64,000 nucleotides of DNA from Pontibacter sp. HSC-14F20 (GTDB taxonomy: Bacteria; Bacteroidota; Bacteroidia; Cytophagales; Hymenobacteraceae), in the NCBI RefSeq assembly GCF_019599265.1, contig NZ_JAHZTC010000004.1, forward strand, positions 1 to 64,000, in the 5' to 3' direction. The position numbers were made by a program, and so were the translations under genes. Below, one piece after another: positions 18,545 through 27,008 of this stretch. How positions within the stretch are numbered: position 1 is the stretch's first letter; each line of letters starts with the position of its first letter. The notes beneath the pieces are model-generated. The model ran no database searches and was not told the DNA's origin. It saw only the letters and a program-made list of their open reading frames with translations.

Positions 18545-20035
18545 ATGTATCATCGTGTTTCCAAAACAGGGTTATGGGTTTGCCTGACTGTCTTAGGACT
18601 ATCCTTGTCATTTGCGGCCTGCAAGAGCAAACCTGAGCCTGCGCCAAAGGTAGAGGAACCGACTGCCGGAGGACCTGTTCCGATCAATGAGACAGCCCTG
18701 GCTTTTCCGGGAGCCGAAGGTTTTGGCAAGGATGCGACGGGCGGACGTGGCGGTAAGGTCATTAAAGTGACCAATCTGAACGACTCCGGTACAGGCAGTT
18801 TGCGGGCTGCTATTGCGGCGGCAGGCGCCAGGATCATTGTGTTTGAAGTATCCGGTACTATTACATTAAACTCCAGACTAACCATTAACAACGGCGATCT
18901 AACCATAGCAGGGCAAACAGCTCCAGGCGATGGCATCACGATCCGCCATTATCCGGTGGTGGTGAATGCAGATAATGTGATCATTCGCTTTATGCGTTTC
19001 CGGATGGGAGACGCTGCCGGGCAGGAAGCAGATGCGTTGGAAGGGCGCTTCCGCAAGAACATCATCGTCGACCATTGCTCCATGAGCTGGTCTACCGATG
19101 AGTGCGTTTCCTTCTACGCCAACGAGAATTTCACCTTGCAGTGGTGCATTATTTCGGAGAGTCTCCGCAACTCTGCTCATGCAAAAGGTGCGCACGGCTA
19201 CGGCGGAATTTGGGGCGGCAAAAATGCTTCGTTTCATCACAACCTGCTGGCACACCACGACAGCCGCAATCCGCGTTTTGGCGAGGAAGCCGGTAAAGCC
19301 TTTGCCCTCACCGACCTGGTGGATGTGCGTAACAACGTGACCTTTAACTGGGGAAACAACAGTGCCTATGGCGGGGAGGCCATGAACATCAACATCGTGA
19401 ACAACTATTACAAGCCAGGGCCTGTCACGACTAAAAAGGAGCGCATTTTTTCGATTGATAAGAATAAGAATGTGGGCACAGAGGTATACGACATCTGGGG
19501 CAAATTCTACATTGATGGAAACGTGGTGGAAGGCAGTGCCCGTGCCACGAATGACAACTGGACCTACGGGGTATACAACCAGTTTCATGGCAGCTACGGC
19601 ACCGTTTCTGCCGCAGACAAAGCCGCCATGCGTCTTGAATCTCCACACCCTATCCATAATAACGTGACCACGCATACAGCTGAAGTCGCATACCAAAGGG
19701 TGCTGGCCTTTGCCGGCGCTTCCCTGGTGCGTGATGCCGTGGATGTGCGGGTAATGGACAATGTTCGCAATAACTCTTTCACAGCACCAGGCTCCAGCGG
19801 TAGCACAAAAGGCATCATCGATTCGCAGGAGGATGTGGGCGGTTGGCCCGAACTGAAATCGAAACCTGCGCCAAAAGACACAGACGGGGACGGTATACCT
19901 GACGAATGGGAAATTGCCCATAACCTGGACCCTAGCAAGCCGCAGGATAAAAGAAATCTAAGTACCGCCTACGACGATATCGAAGTGTACATCAATAGTC
20001 TTGTGCATGATATCATAAAAGAGCAGGTGAAATAA
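18545..20035 (+). CDS. Pectate lyase, polysaccharide lyase family 1 (first copy)
   Basis: Cleaves de-esterified homogalacturonan by beta-elimination, giving unsaturated oligogalacturonides. It has 496 residues. A signal peptide with lipobox ending FAAC indicates a surface or periplasmic lipoprotein. The PL1 domain (about 55-440) has LAFPGAEGFGKDATGGRGG, IIVDHCSMSWSTDECVSFY (calcium-binding Asp region) and the parallel beta-helix with HGYGGIWGG, then HHDSRNPRFG with the catalytic Arg region. The C-terminus has a calcium-loop segment DTDGDGIPDEWE. It is paralogous to the lyase at 21393; the two flank the DUF4861 gene. Confidence 0.93.
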   Translation: MYHRVSKTGLWVCLTVLGLSLSFAACKSKPEPAPKVEEPTAGGPVPINETALAFPGAEGFGKDATGGRGGKVIKVTNLNDSGTGSLRAAIAAAGARIIVFEVSGTITLNSRLTINNGDLTIAGQTAPGDGITIRHYPVVVNADNVIIRFMRFRMGDAAGQEADALEGRFRKNIIVDHCSMSWSTDECVSFYANENFTLQWCIISESLRNSAHAKGAHGYGGIWGGKNASFHHNLLAHHDSRNPRFGEEAGKAFALTDLVDVRNNVTFNWGNNSAYGGEAMNINIVNNYYKPGPVTTKKERIFSIDKNKNVGTEVYDIWGKFYIDGNVVEGSARATNDNWTYGVYNQFHGSYGTVSAADKAAMRLESPHPIHNNVTTHTAEVAYQRVLAFAGASLVRDAVDVRVMDNVRNNSFTAPGSSGSTKGIIDSQEDVGGWPELKSKPAPKDTDGDGIPDEWEIAHNLDPSKPQDKRNLSTAYDDIEVYINSLVHDIIKEQVK

Positions 20036-20052
20036 AGACGATAACAGAAAAG

Positions 20053-21330
20053 ATGAATTACAAAATGAAGGTGTGGAAAAAAGGAGCATGTGTGCTGGCA
20101 GCTGTATTGCTGAGTATCAACCTTTCGGCGCAGGATCTGCGCAAGGAGTATCCGAAGTCCTTCACCGTGAAAGTAACGAATCCCCTTGGCCAGGAGCGTG
20201 AAAGTGCTCCGGTATACCTGAACGCGCAGGAGTTAAAGAAGAAGTACCCAGCGTTTAACTCAAAAGCATTTGTGGTGCTGGATGGCAAAACAGAAATAGC
20301 CAGTCAGTACAACCAGAAAGACGGTGACAAGCCGGGCGTGTACCTGGTGCTTGACAAAATGGCTCCCAAAGCGACCCGTACCCTGACAGTGCGCTACAAA
20401 GAAAACGGGGAAACGAACCGCAACTATACCAAACGCACGCAGGCAGAGCTGTCGCACAAAGTAGGCGGTGAGTTCAAGGATCGCAAGTATATAGGCGGCA
20501 CCTTCCAGAATGTGGATTCGCTACGGGTGCCCGATGAGGTGACCGACCACTCTTTCTACATCCGCTACGAAGGTCCGGGTTGGGAGTCTGATAAGGTAGG
20601 CTACCGCTTTTACCTCGACTGGCGCAACGGTACCGATGTGTTTGGGAAAACAACCCACGATATGGTGCTGCAGCAGGCAGGGCAGGATGGTTACGACTCT
20701 TATCACGAACTGCAGGACTGGGGAATGGATGTGTTGAAGGTAGCCAAGTCATTGGGTGTGGGTACGCTGGCGCACTTTCACAACGGAGCTGCCAACCGCA
20801 TGGCCGAAACCGACAGCATGATCAGCGTGATCACCGAAAATGGACCAGTGTACTCTTCGATCCGAACCAACTACTACGGCTGGAAGATAGCCGACATGAA
20901 CCTGAACATTAACTCCAACATCAACATACATGCCGGTACCCGGCTCACGCACCACCAGGTAGGTATAGCAGGCGACAAACCGCAGAATCTGGCTACTGGT
21001 CTGATCAAAGACAAAAGAGCGAAGCTTCATACAAAGAAAGGTGGTAACGGGGAGTGGGGGTACATCGCCACCTACGGCAAGCAGAGTCTGAACGGGGAAG
21101 GCGACAACTTAGGTATAGCCGTGCTTTTTCGTCCGCAGGATTTCATGGAGTTCACAACAGATGAGCACAGCCATGTGGTGAAGCTGAAGCCAAACGGCAA
21201 CAAGCTCGAGTACTACTACCTGGCTGCCTGGGAACTGGAGCCGGAAGGTATAAAAGATGAAGCTGCTTTCCTGCGGTACCTGGACAATACTGCCCGTGAG
21301 CTGGCAAACCCGGTGCAGGTGAAATTTTAA
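20053..21330 (+). CDS. DUF4861 family secreted protein
   Basis: Secreted protein of 425 residues matching the DUF4861 type; function not established. Signal peptide about 1-26 ending LSAQ. The mature part starts with a beta-sandwich-like segment (FTVKVTNPLGQERESAPVYL) and contains conserved-looking blocks rich in acidic and aromatic residues: YIRYEGPGWESDKVGYRFYLDWRNGTDVFGKTT and GTLAHFHNGAANRM. These resemble glycoside or lyase active-site clefts, but I cannot assign a mechanism. It lies 17 nt after one PL1 gene and 62 nt before the other, so a role on lyase products or decorated galacturonan is likely. The C-terminal half carries the segment FTTDEHSHVVKLKPNGNKLEYYYLAAWELEP. Confidence 0.8.
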   Translation: MNYKMKVWKKGACVLAAVLLSINLSAQDLRKEYPKSFTVKVTNPLGQERESAPVYLNAQELKKKYPAFNSKAFVVLDGKTEIASQYNQKDGDKPGVYLVLDKMAPKATRTLTVRYKENGETNRNYTKRTQAELSHKVGGEFKDRKYIGGTFQNVDSLRVPDEVTDHSFYIRYEGPGWESDKVGYRFYLDWRNGTDVFGKTTHDMVLQQAGQDGYDSYHELQDWGMDVLKVAKSLGVGTLAHFHNGAANRMAETDSMISVITENGPVYSSIRTNYYGWKIADMNLNINSNINIHAGTRLTHHQVGIAGDKPQNLATGLIKDKRAKLHTKKGGNGEWGYIATYGKQSLNGEGDNLGIAVLFRPQDFMEFTTDEHSHVVKLKPNGNKLEYYYLAAWELEPEGIKDEAAFLRYLDNTARELANPVQVKF

Positions 21331-21392
21331 AGAACGATCACAAGGTATAGCCCTGACAAGAACGCTTATACCTGTAGATAAAATTGAATAGC

Positions 21393-22820
21393 ATGATAAC
21401 CCGAAACGAACTGAAGAAATTGATATCAAATAGCGTGGCGCTATTGGTAGTATGCCTGGCTGGGTGCGCAACGCACCCGACAGGTATACCTGTCGGGTCG
21501 TCAGGGGAGACGGAAACCACAACCACAGCTATACCTGCTGAAGCGAAGGCGCTTGCCTTTCCGGGAGCAGAGGGCTTCGGTAAGTATACCACCGGCGGTC
21601 GAGGGGGAGAGGTGGTCTATGTCACGAATCTGGAGGATAGTGGGGAGGGCAGTTTACGCAAGGCCATTCAGAAAAAGGGGCCACGCATCATCGTATTTGC
21701 CGTGTCAGGTACTATCGTGCTGAAAGAACCACTGGATATCAACAACGGAGATGTGACCATCGCAGGACAGTCAGCGCCCGGAGATGGTATTTGCATCAGC
21801 AACTATCCGGTCAGTATTAAAGCAGACAATGTAATCCTGCGTTACATGCGTTTCCGGTTGGGCGACGTGGCGGGTCAGCAGGAAGATGCATTGAGCGGTA
21901 ACAGAGGCCGCAGCAATATCATCATCGATCATTGCTCTATGAGCTGGGCTACCGACGAGTGTGCTTCTTTCTACCGAAACAAGAACTTTACATTACAATG
22001 GAGCATCATCTCCGAAAGCCTGAACGAGTCAGTGCACGAGAAGGGAGACCACGGTTACGGCGGTATCTGGGGGGGGGAGGGCGCCAGCTTTCACCATAAC
22101 CTGATCGCTAACCACAGCAGCCGCACACCCCGATTCTCCGGTTCCAAATCCACTCCAAACAGCCCGGATGAACTAGTGGATTTCCGAAACAATGTCATCT
22201 TCAACTGGGTGCACAACAGCTCTTATGGAGGGGAGAAAGGCCGCTATAACATGGTGAACAACTACTATAAGGCAGGCCCTGCCACCATATCCTCTAAGAA
22301 GGATCGCATCGTGAATCCCTGGCAGCCATACGGTAAATTTTACGTGACCGGTAATCATGTGGAAGGCTTCCCGTCCATCACCCAAAACAATTGGGCTGGC
22401 GGCGTACAGGCTGACCATGTAGATTCTGCGAAGGCGGTTAATCCTTTCGAGGTGGCATCTATCAAAGAACAGGCAGCTGCCCAGGCTTACGAGTTGGTAT
22501 TGGCTCATGCAGGTGTTAGTCATAAACGTGATGCCGTTGATACCCGCGTGGTAGCCGACGTACGCTCGGGCAAACCAACCAGCGGCAAAAAGAAGAACGG
22601 CATCATCGATTCGCAGCAAGATGTGGGTGGGTGGCCTGAACTGAAATCGACCCCTGCACCGGAAGACAAGGACCGGGACGGCATGCCGGATGCCTGGGAA
22701 CTGCAACAGAATTTGGACCCGACGAACCCTGCGGATGCAGCCGTCTATACCTTAGACAAGCAGTACACCAATGTGGAGGTATACCTGAACAGCCTTGTGA
22801 AACCAGCATCAGAATTGTAA
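21393..22820 (+). CDS. Pectate lyase, polysaccharide lyase family 1 (second copy)
   Basis: Second PL1 pectate lyase of the locus, clearly similar along its length to the one at 18545. The ATG at 21393 is preferred over an in-frame TTG at 21384. Lipobox ending LAGC, then a Thr-rich linker. The PL1 domain has LAFPGAEGFGKYTTGGRGG, IIIDHCSMSWATDECASFY, HGYGGIWGGEGASFHHNLIANHSSRTPRF, and the shared C-terminal block DVGGWPELKS followed by DKDRDGMPDAWE, a probable calcium loop. The linker-coding DNA (21462-21498) forms two mutually exclusive hairpins, one a 24-nt perfect palindrome. The two lyases may differ in methylation tolerance or end/endo mode. A CE8 gene follows after 3 nt. Confidence 0.93.
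   Translation: MITRNELKKLISNSVALLVVCLAGCATHPTGIPVGSSGETETTTTAIPAEAKALAFPGAEGFGKYTTGGRGGEVVYVTNLEDSGEGSLRKAIQKKGPRIIVFAVSGTIVLKEPLDINNGDVTIAGQSAPGDGICISNYPVSIKADNVILRYMRFRLGDVAGQQEDALSGNRGRSNIIIDHCSMSWATDECASFYRNKNFTLQWSIISESLNESVHEKGDHGYGGIWGGEGASFHHNLIANHSSRTPRFSGSKSTPNSPDELVDFRNNVIFNWVHNSSYGGEKGRYNMVNNYYKAGPATISSKKDRIVNPWQPYGKFYVTGNHVEGFPSITQNNWAGGVQADHVDSAKAVNPFEVASIKEQAAAQAYELVLAHAGVSHKRDAVDTRVVADVRSGKPTSGKKKNGIIDSQQDVGGWPELKSTPAPEDKDRDGMPDAWELQQNLDPTNPADAAVYTLDKQYTNVEVYLNSLVKPASEL
21462..21498 (+). repeat. Overlapping hairpins in the PL1 lipoprotein linker
   Basis: A 7-bp hairpin GGGTGCG-CAA-CGCACCC (21462-21478) overlaps a 24-nt perfect palindrome (21475-21498) centred on AGGTATACCT. 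The two structures cannot form together. They lie in codons just after the lipobox Cys. Confidence 0.6.
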
Positions 22821-22823
22821 TCA

Positions 22824-23792
22824 ATGAAATATCTCCTGACCATACTGTTTACACTTAGCCTGTGGACCGCTCAAGGGCAGCACAAAAAACTGGTGGTGGC
22901 GCAGGACGGCAGTGGTGACTATACCCGTGTGCAGGAGGCAATCGATGCTATACCTGCCTTCCCGGTTGGGGGCGTGGAAGTGTTTGTGAAAAATGGTACT
23001 TACCGTGAGAAGGTGGTCATTCCTTCCTGGAAAACCGATATAAGCCTGATCGGCGAGGACAAGCACAAGACGATCATTTCCTGGGACGATTACTCGGGCA
23101 AAGGCGACATCAATACTTTTACATCCTTCACCGTGCTGGTGCAGGGAAACGGCTTCAAGGCCGAGAACATTACATTTGAGAACACTGCCGGACCGGTAGG
23201 CCAAGCCGTGGCGCTGCACGTGGAGGCCGACCGGGCGGTGGTTCAGAACTGCCGCATCATCGGAGATCAGGATACGCTCTATGTAGGCGTGGGTGGCAGC
23301 CGGCAGTACTTCGTGGATTGCTACATCGAGGGTACGACGGACTTTATTTTCGGGCCCGCCACGGCGGTGTTTGAGCGCTGCACTATCCAGTGCAAAAAGA
23401 ACTCATATATCACAGCGGCCTCCACGCCACAGGAACAGCCATTTGGTTTTGTGTTCCTGAACTGCACCGTAACAGCGGCTGACGAAAAACTGCAGGTATA
23501 CCTGGGTAGACCCTGGCGACCATACGCCCAAACAGTATTTCTGAACACAAAACTCGGCAAGCACATCCGACCGGAAGGCTGGCACAACTGGAACAAACCA
23601 GCGGCAGAGCAAACAGCCTTCTATGCCGAGTACAATTCCTCCGGCCCGGGTGCTATACCTGAAAAACGTGTAAAATGGTCGAGACAACTGACGGCAAAAG
23701 AAGCCAGGCGCTATACGCCCGAAACGATACTGGCCGGAAAAGATAATTGGAAGCCACTAACCAAAGCGAATAAAACGCCTATGACAGAATAA
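22824..23792 (+). CDS. Pectin methylesterase, carbohydrate esterase family 8 (first copy)
   Basis: Removes methyl esters from homogalacturonan, giving methanol and pectate that PL1 and GH28 can cut. It has 322 residues. Signal peptide about 1-18 ending AQGQ, then a CE8 beta-helix. The family signatures are visible: LVVAQDGSGDYTRVQEAIDA, GQAVALHVEADRA, the two catalytic Asp regions IIGDQDTLY and GTTDFIFGPA, and LGRPWRPYAQTVF with the catalytic Arg. It starts 3 nt after the second PL1 gene. A paralogue lies at 30042. After this gene, 142 nt separate it from the second susC. Confidence 0.95.
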   Translation: MKYLLTILFTLSLWTAQGQHKKLVVAQDGSGDYTRVQEAIDAIPAFPVGGVEVFVKNGTYREKVVIPSWKTDISLIGEDKHKTIISWDDYSGKGDINTFTSFTVLVQGNGFKAENITFENTAGPVGQAVALHVEADRAVVQNCRIIGDQDTLYVGVGGSRQYFVDCYIEGTTDFIFGPATAVFERCTIQCKKNSYITAASTPQEQPFGFVFLNCTVTAADEKLQVYLGRPWRPYAQTVFLNTKLGKHIRPEGWHNWNKPAAEQTAFYAEYNSSGPGAIPEKRVKWSRQLTAKEARRYTPETILAGKDNWKPLTKANKTPMTE

Positions 23793-23934
23793 AAAAGATA
23801 AAACCGCATGCTGTTTCCCGGGGCTGATAAGGTGTTTCCAGGACTAGCAATCTGATACCCTGCGTCACCGAAGATTAAGGTGGGATAGCCCAGCATCTTC
23901 TGAGTATTGACTGAATTAGCATTTACTTAAAGCT

Positions 23935-26900
23935 ATGCACACAATTCACTTACAGAGCCAAAAATTCTACACGCTTATGAAAATTTTGATACTAATGAAG
24001 ATGAGGTATTTACTGGTAATTCCTCTTTTCTTCGCTTCGGTGGCGGTTGCCGTCGCGCAAGGGTTAACAGTGCAAGGAAAAGTTACAGATGACAAAGGAG
24101 AAGGTTTACCGGGGGTAACAGTGCTCGTGAAAGGTACATCAAACGGTACCGCTACCAATGCTATGGGGGAATACACCCTGAACGCTCCGAATGGTACAGG
24201 TACATTGGTTTTTTCCTTTATTGGATTCAAATCGCAGGAAGTCCCTATCAACAACAGGACAGCTGTCAATGTAACACTTGCAACCGATGCCAAAGCTTTG
24301 GAAGAAGTGGTCGTGATCGGGTATGGCACAGTGAAGAAGTCGGATCTAACGGGTTCTGTTGCTTCTGTGCGGGGCGAGGACCTGACGGCTATACCTGTGA
24401 CAAGCGGTTTGGAAGTATTGCAGGGCAAGGTGCCGGGCCTCGACCTGACCAGGAGCAGCGGACAGGCAGGATCAGGGGTGAGCCTGAGCATCCGGGGCAC
24501 CAGGTCCATCGGTGCCGAAAATGGCCCTCTTGTGCTAGTGGATGGCATCCGCTATGACGGTCCACTTGATGTGAACCCGAACGACATCGCCTCTATGGAG
24601 ATTTTGAAAGACGCGACAGCCACGGCCATCTATGGGTCCCTAGGCGCTAACGGTGTCATACTCATCACCACGAAAAGCGGGTCTTCAGGCAAGGCGAAGG
24701 TTTCTTTCAACTCTTACTATGGCGTGCAGACTGTAAACGGCTATGCCGATATCATGACTGGCCCGGAATGGGTGCAACTCCGAAGGGAGTCACGTAGAAC
24801 AGTGGGCGAGTGGAACAGCCCGGCCGACGACGATAAGATTTTCAACCCGACGCAGTTGGAAAACTTCCGGAACGGTATCTGGACGGATTGGGCAGATCAG
24901 ATACTCGGAACCGGAAGCCAGCAAAACTACCAGATAGGTATAACCGGCGGTGCCGATAAACTGAGCTACTACTTATCCACAGAATACTTTGACGAGAAAG
25001 GACTGCTGAAGAACGACAGGATGAAAAGGTATAGCGGCCGCCTGAATGTAGGCTACGATGTATCAGATAAACTGAAGGTGAGCACCAACCTGATGTATAC
25101 CTACCGCGACCGTGATTTGAGACGCGACCCTTTGAACCAGGCGAACAAGATGAGCCCGCTCGGCAGACCGTATGATGAGGCGGGCAACTTCCTTCCCTTT
25201 CCTGTAGGAGATGCTTCCACGATGAACCCACTGGTGGACGAGCAGCCTGGCGCCTTCGAGAACAATGAGCTCAACAAGCGCTTTTTCGGTAATCTCTCTG
25301 TAGACTATACCCCTATCAAGGACTTGATTCTCACCTCCCGCTTCGGTGTGGACCAGTACAGCAACCGTAACGGGCTCTACTCGGGCACCAATACCATCGA
25401 GACCGGCGCTAATGGCCAATCGCTGGCAACAGCGCAGCTGGCCAATTTCTCGAGACTGACATGGGAGAACTTTGCCAACTACACCAAGACGCTTTCTGAG
25501 AACCACGAACTATCGGCGATGCTCGGTACTAGCATCTGGAGCGAGAACTACGAGGCTTTTTCTACTGAGGGACGTAACCTGCTGTCTTCCACTTTTCTCT
25601 TTTACAACCTAGGTGCCACCCAATCATCTTACCGATTAGGCAGTCAATTGCAGGAGGAGAGCCTGATGTCTTACTTTGGTCGCCTGAATTACAAGCTCCT
25701 CAATAAATATCTCTTCACTTTTGTGATGCGGGCTGACGGAGCCTCTGTGCTGGCCGATGGTAATAAATGGGATTATTTTCCTTCGGCATCGGTGGGTTGG
25801 TTACTGAAAGAAGAAAGCTTTTTGCAGAACGTGAACGCGGTGTCTGATTTGAAGCTGCGTTTGAGCTATGGACTCTCCGGCAACAGTTCAGTCGAAGCCT
25901 ATCAGACGAAAGGCAGCCTGGGCAAGTCCACCTATGCGTTTGATCAGGGCAGTACCGAGGCACCTGCTTTCGGGTTTTATCCTGCCACACTGGCCACTCC
26001 TGCCCTGGGTTGGGAGACAACCGCGACAGCCAACGCAGGACTGGATTTCGGCTTGTTCAACAACCGGATTGTTGGTACACTGGATGTATACCAGCAGGAT
26101 ACCCGCGATTTGCTTCTTCCGAGAGCGCTTCCTACCTCTACAGGCTTCGAAAGGGTGATATACAACGTGGGCAAGACCCGTAACCGGGGCGTGGAATTAC
26201 AAGTGGGCACCGTGAACGTGGACCAGCCCAACGGCTTCAGGTGGTCATCTGACTTCAGCTTCGCCAGAAACAAGCAAGAGGTGAGGGAACTGGCCGAAGG
26301 CGCGGAAAGAGACCTGACACTTGGGGATTATGGCCTGTTTGTAGGGCATCCGATAAACGTTTTCTACGATTATGAGAAAATAGGCATCTGGCAACTGGGA
26401 GAGGAAGATGCAGCGGCCCAAAACCAGCAGAAGCCGGGAGATATCAAGGTGAAGGACCAGAACAAAGACGGAATTATCACCCCAGAAGACAGGGTGGTGA
26501 TTGGAAATGAGACACCTGACTGGACCTTGGGTGTGACGAACAGACTGGGATACAAAGGCCTGGAGCTTTCCTTTATGGTATACGCCCGCATTGGCCACAC
26601 CATCCTCAGCGAGGCGGCCGGTTCCTATAAAATAGACGCGCTGGAAAACGGACCAGTGGTGGATTACTGGACACCGGAGAACCCGACCAATGCCTACCCA
26701 AGACCAAACGCAGGCACGAGCCGCGCCAGCACGCGCTACTATACCACCCTCCAATATGTGGATGGTTCATTTGTAAAACTAAGAGACGTCACCCTGGCTT
26801 ATAATTTCCCTCAAGGTATAGCAGATAAACTAAAGCTTTCTAATCTGCGGGTATACGCAACGGCTAAGAACTACTTTATCCTGATGAGTGATATAGCGCC

Positions 26901-26979
26901 TTATGACCCGGAGCGTTTGGGAGCCCTAAGCTTCCCGATGACGAGACAAATGGTATTTGGCCTCAATGTTTCATTCTAA
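23935..26979 (+). CDS. susC: SusC-like TonB-dependent outer membrane transporter (second pair)
   Basis: Second SusC transporter of the pectin locus, 1014 residues. The ATG at 23935 gives a long N-terminus; starts at 23977 or 23995 would give a more normal signal peptide (MKMRYLLVIPLFF...VAQ). The carboxypeptidase-regulatory-like domain has LPGVTVLVKGTSNGTATNAMG, the plug has IRGTRSIGAENGPLVLVDGI, and the barrel ends FGLNVSF. It is only moderately similar to the first copy, which suggests a different ligand, for example differently decorated or longer oligogalacturonides. susD follows after 29 nt. No LacI-type site was found in the upstream 142 nt, so it may be read through from the first unit. 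Confidence 0.95.
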   Translation: MHTIHLQSQKFYTLMKILILMKMRYLLVIPLFFASVAVAVAQGLTVQGKVTDDKGEGLPGVTVLVKGTSNGTATNAMGEYTLNAPNGTGTLVFSFIGFKSQEVPINNRTAVNVTLATDAKALEEVVVIGYGTVKKSDLTGSVASVRGEDLTAIPVTSGLEVLQGKVPGLDLTRSSGQAGSGVSLSIRGTRSIGAENGPLVLVDGIRYDGPLDVNPNDIASMEILKDATATAIYGSLGANGVILITTKSGSSGKAKVSFNSYYGVQTVNGYADIMTGPEWVQLRRESRRTVGEWNSPADDDKIFNPTQLENFRNGIWTDWADQILGTGSQQNYQIGITGGADKLSYYLSTEYFDEKGLLKNDRMKRYSGRLNVGYDVSDKLKVSTNLMYTYRDRDLRRDPLNQANKMSPLGRPYDEAGNFLPFPVGDASTMNPLVDEQPGAFENNELNKRFFGNLSVDYTPIKDLILTSRFGVDQYSNRNGLYSGTNTIETGANGQSLATAQLANFSRLTWENFANYTKTLSENHELSAMLGTSIWSENYEAFSTEGRNLLSSTFLFYNLGATQSSYRLGSQLQEESLMSYFGRLNYKLLNKYLFTFVMRADGASVLADGNKWDYFPSASVGWLLKEESFLQNVNAVSDLKLRLSYGLSGNSSVEAYQTKGSLGKSTYAFDQGSTEAPAFGFYPATLATPALGWETTATANAGLDFGLFNNRIVGTLDVYQQDTRDLLLPRALPTSTGFERVIYNVGKTRNRGVELQVGTVNVDQPNGFRWSSDFSFARNKQEVRELAEGAERDLTLGDYGLFVGHPINVFYDYEKIGIWQLGEEDAAAQNQQKPGDIKVKDQNKDGIITPEDRVVIGNETPDWTLGVTNRLGYKGLELSFMVYARIGHTILSEAAGSYKIDALENGPVVDYWTPENPTNAYPRPNAGTSRASTRYYTTLQYVDGSFVKLRDVTLAYNFPQGIADKLKLSNLRVYATAKNYFILMSDIAPYDPERLGALSFPMTRQMVFGLNVSF

Positions 26980-27008
26980 GAAGTGAAGAACATTTTAAAT
27001 CTGCAATC

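Noticed and set aside
18899..19921. Long open frame (340 codons) opposite the first pectate lyase
   Set aside because: It is the antisense shadow of a gene with clear PL1 motifs, rich in His/Val with no domain signal. Similar long shadows exist opposite many genes here.
22930..22945. GCAATCGATGC inside the first CE8 gene as a fifth LacI site
   Set aside because: It lies within the coding sequence of a conserved QEAIDA motif and lacks the TTGCGCA half-site.
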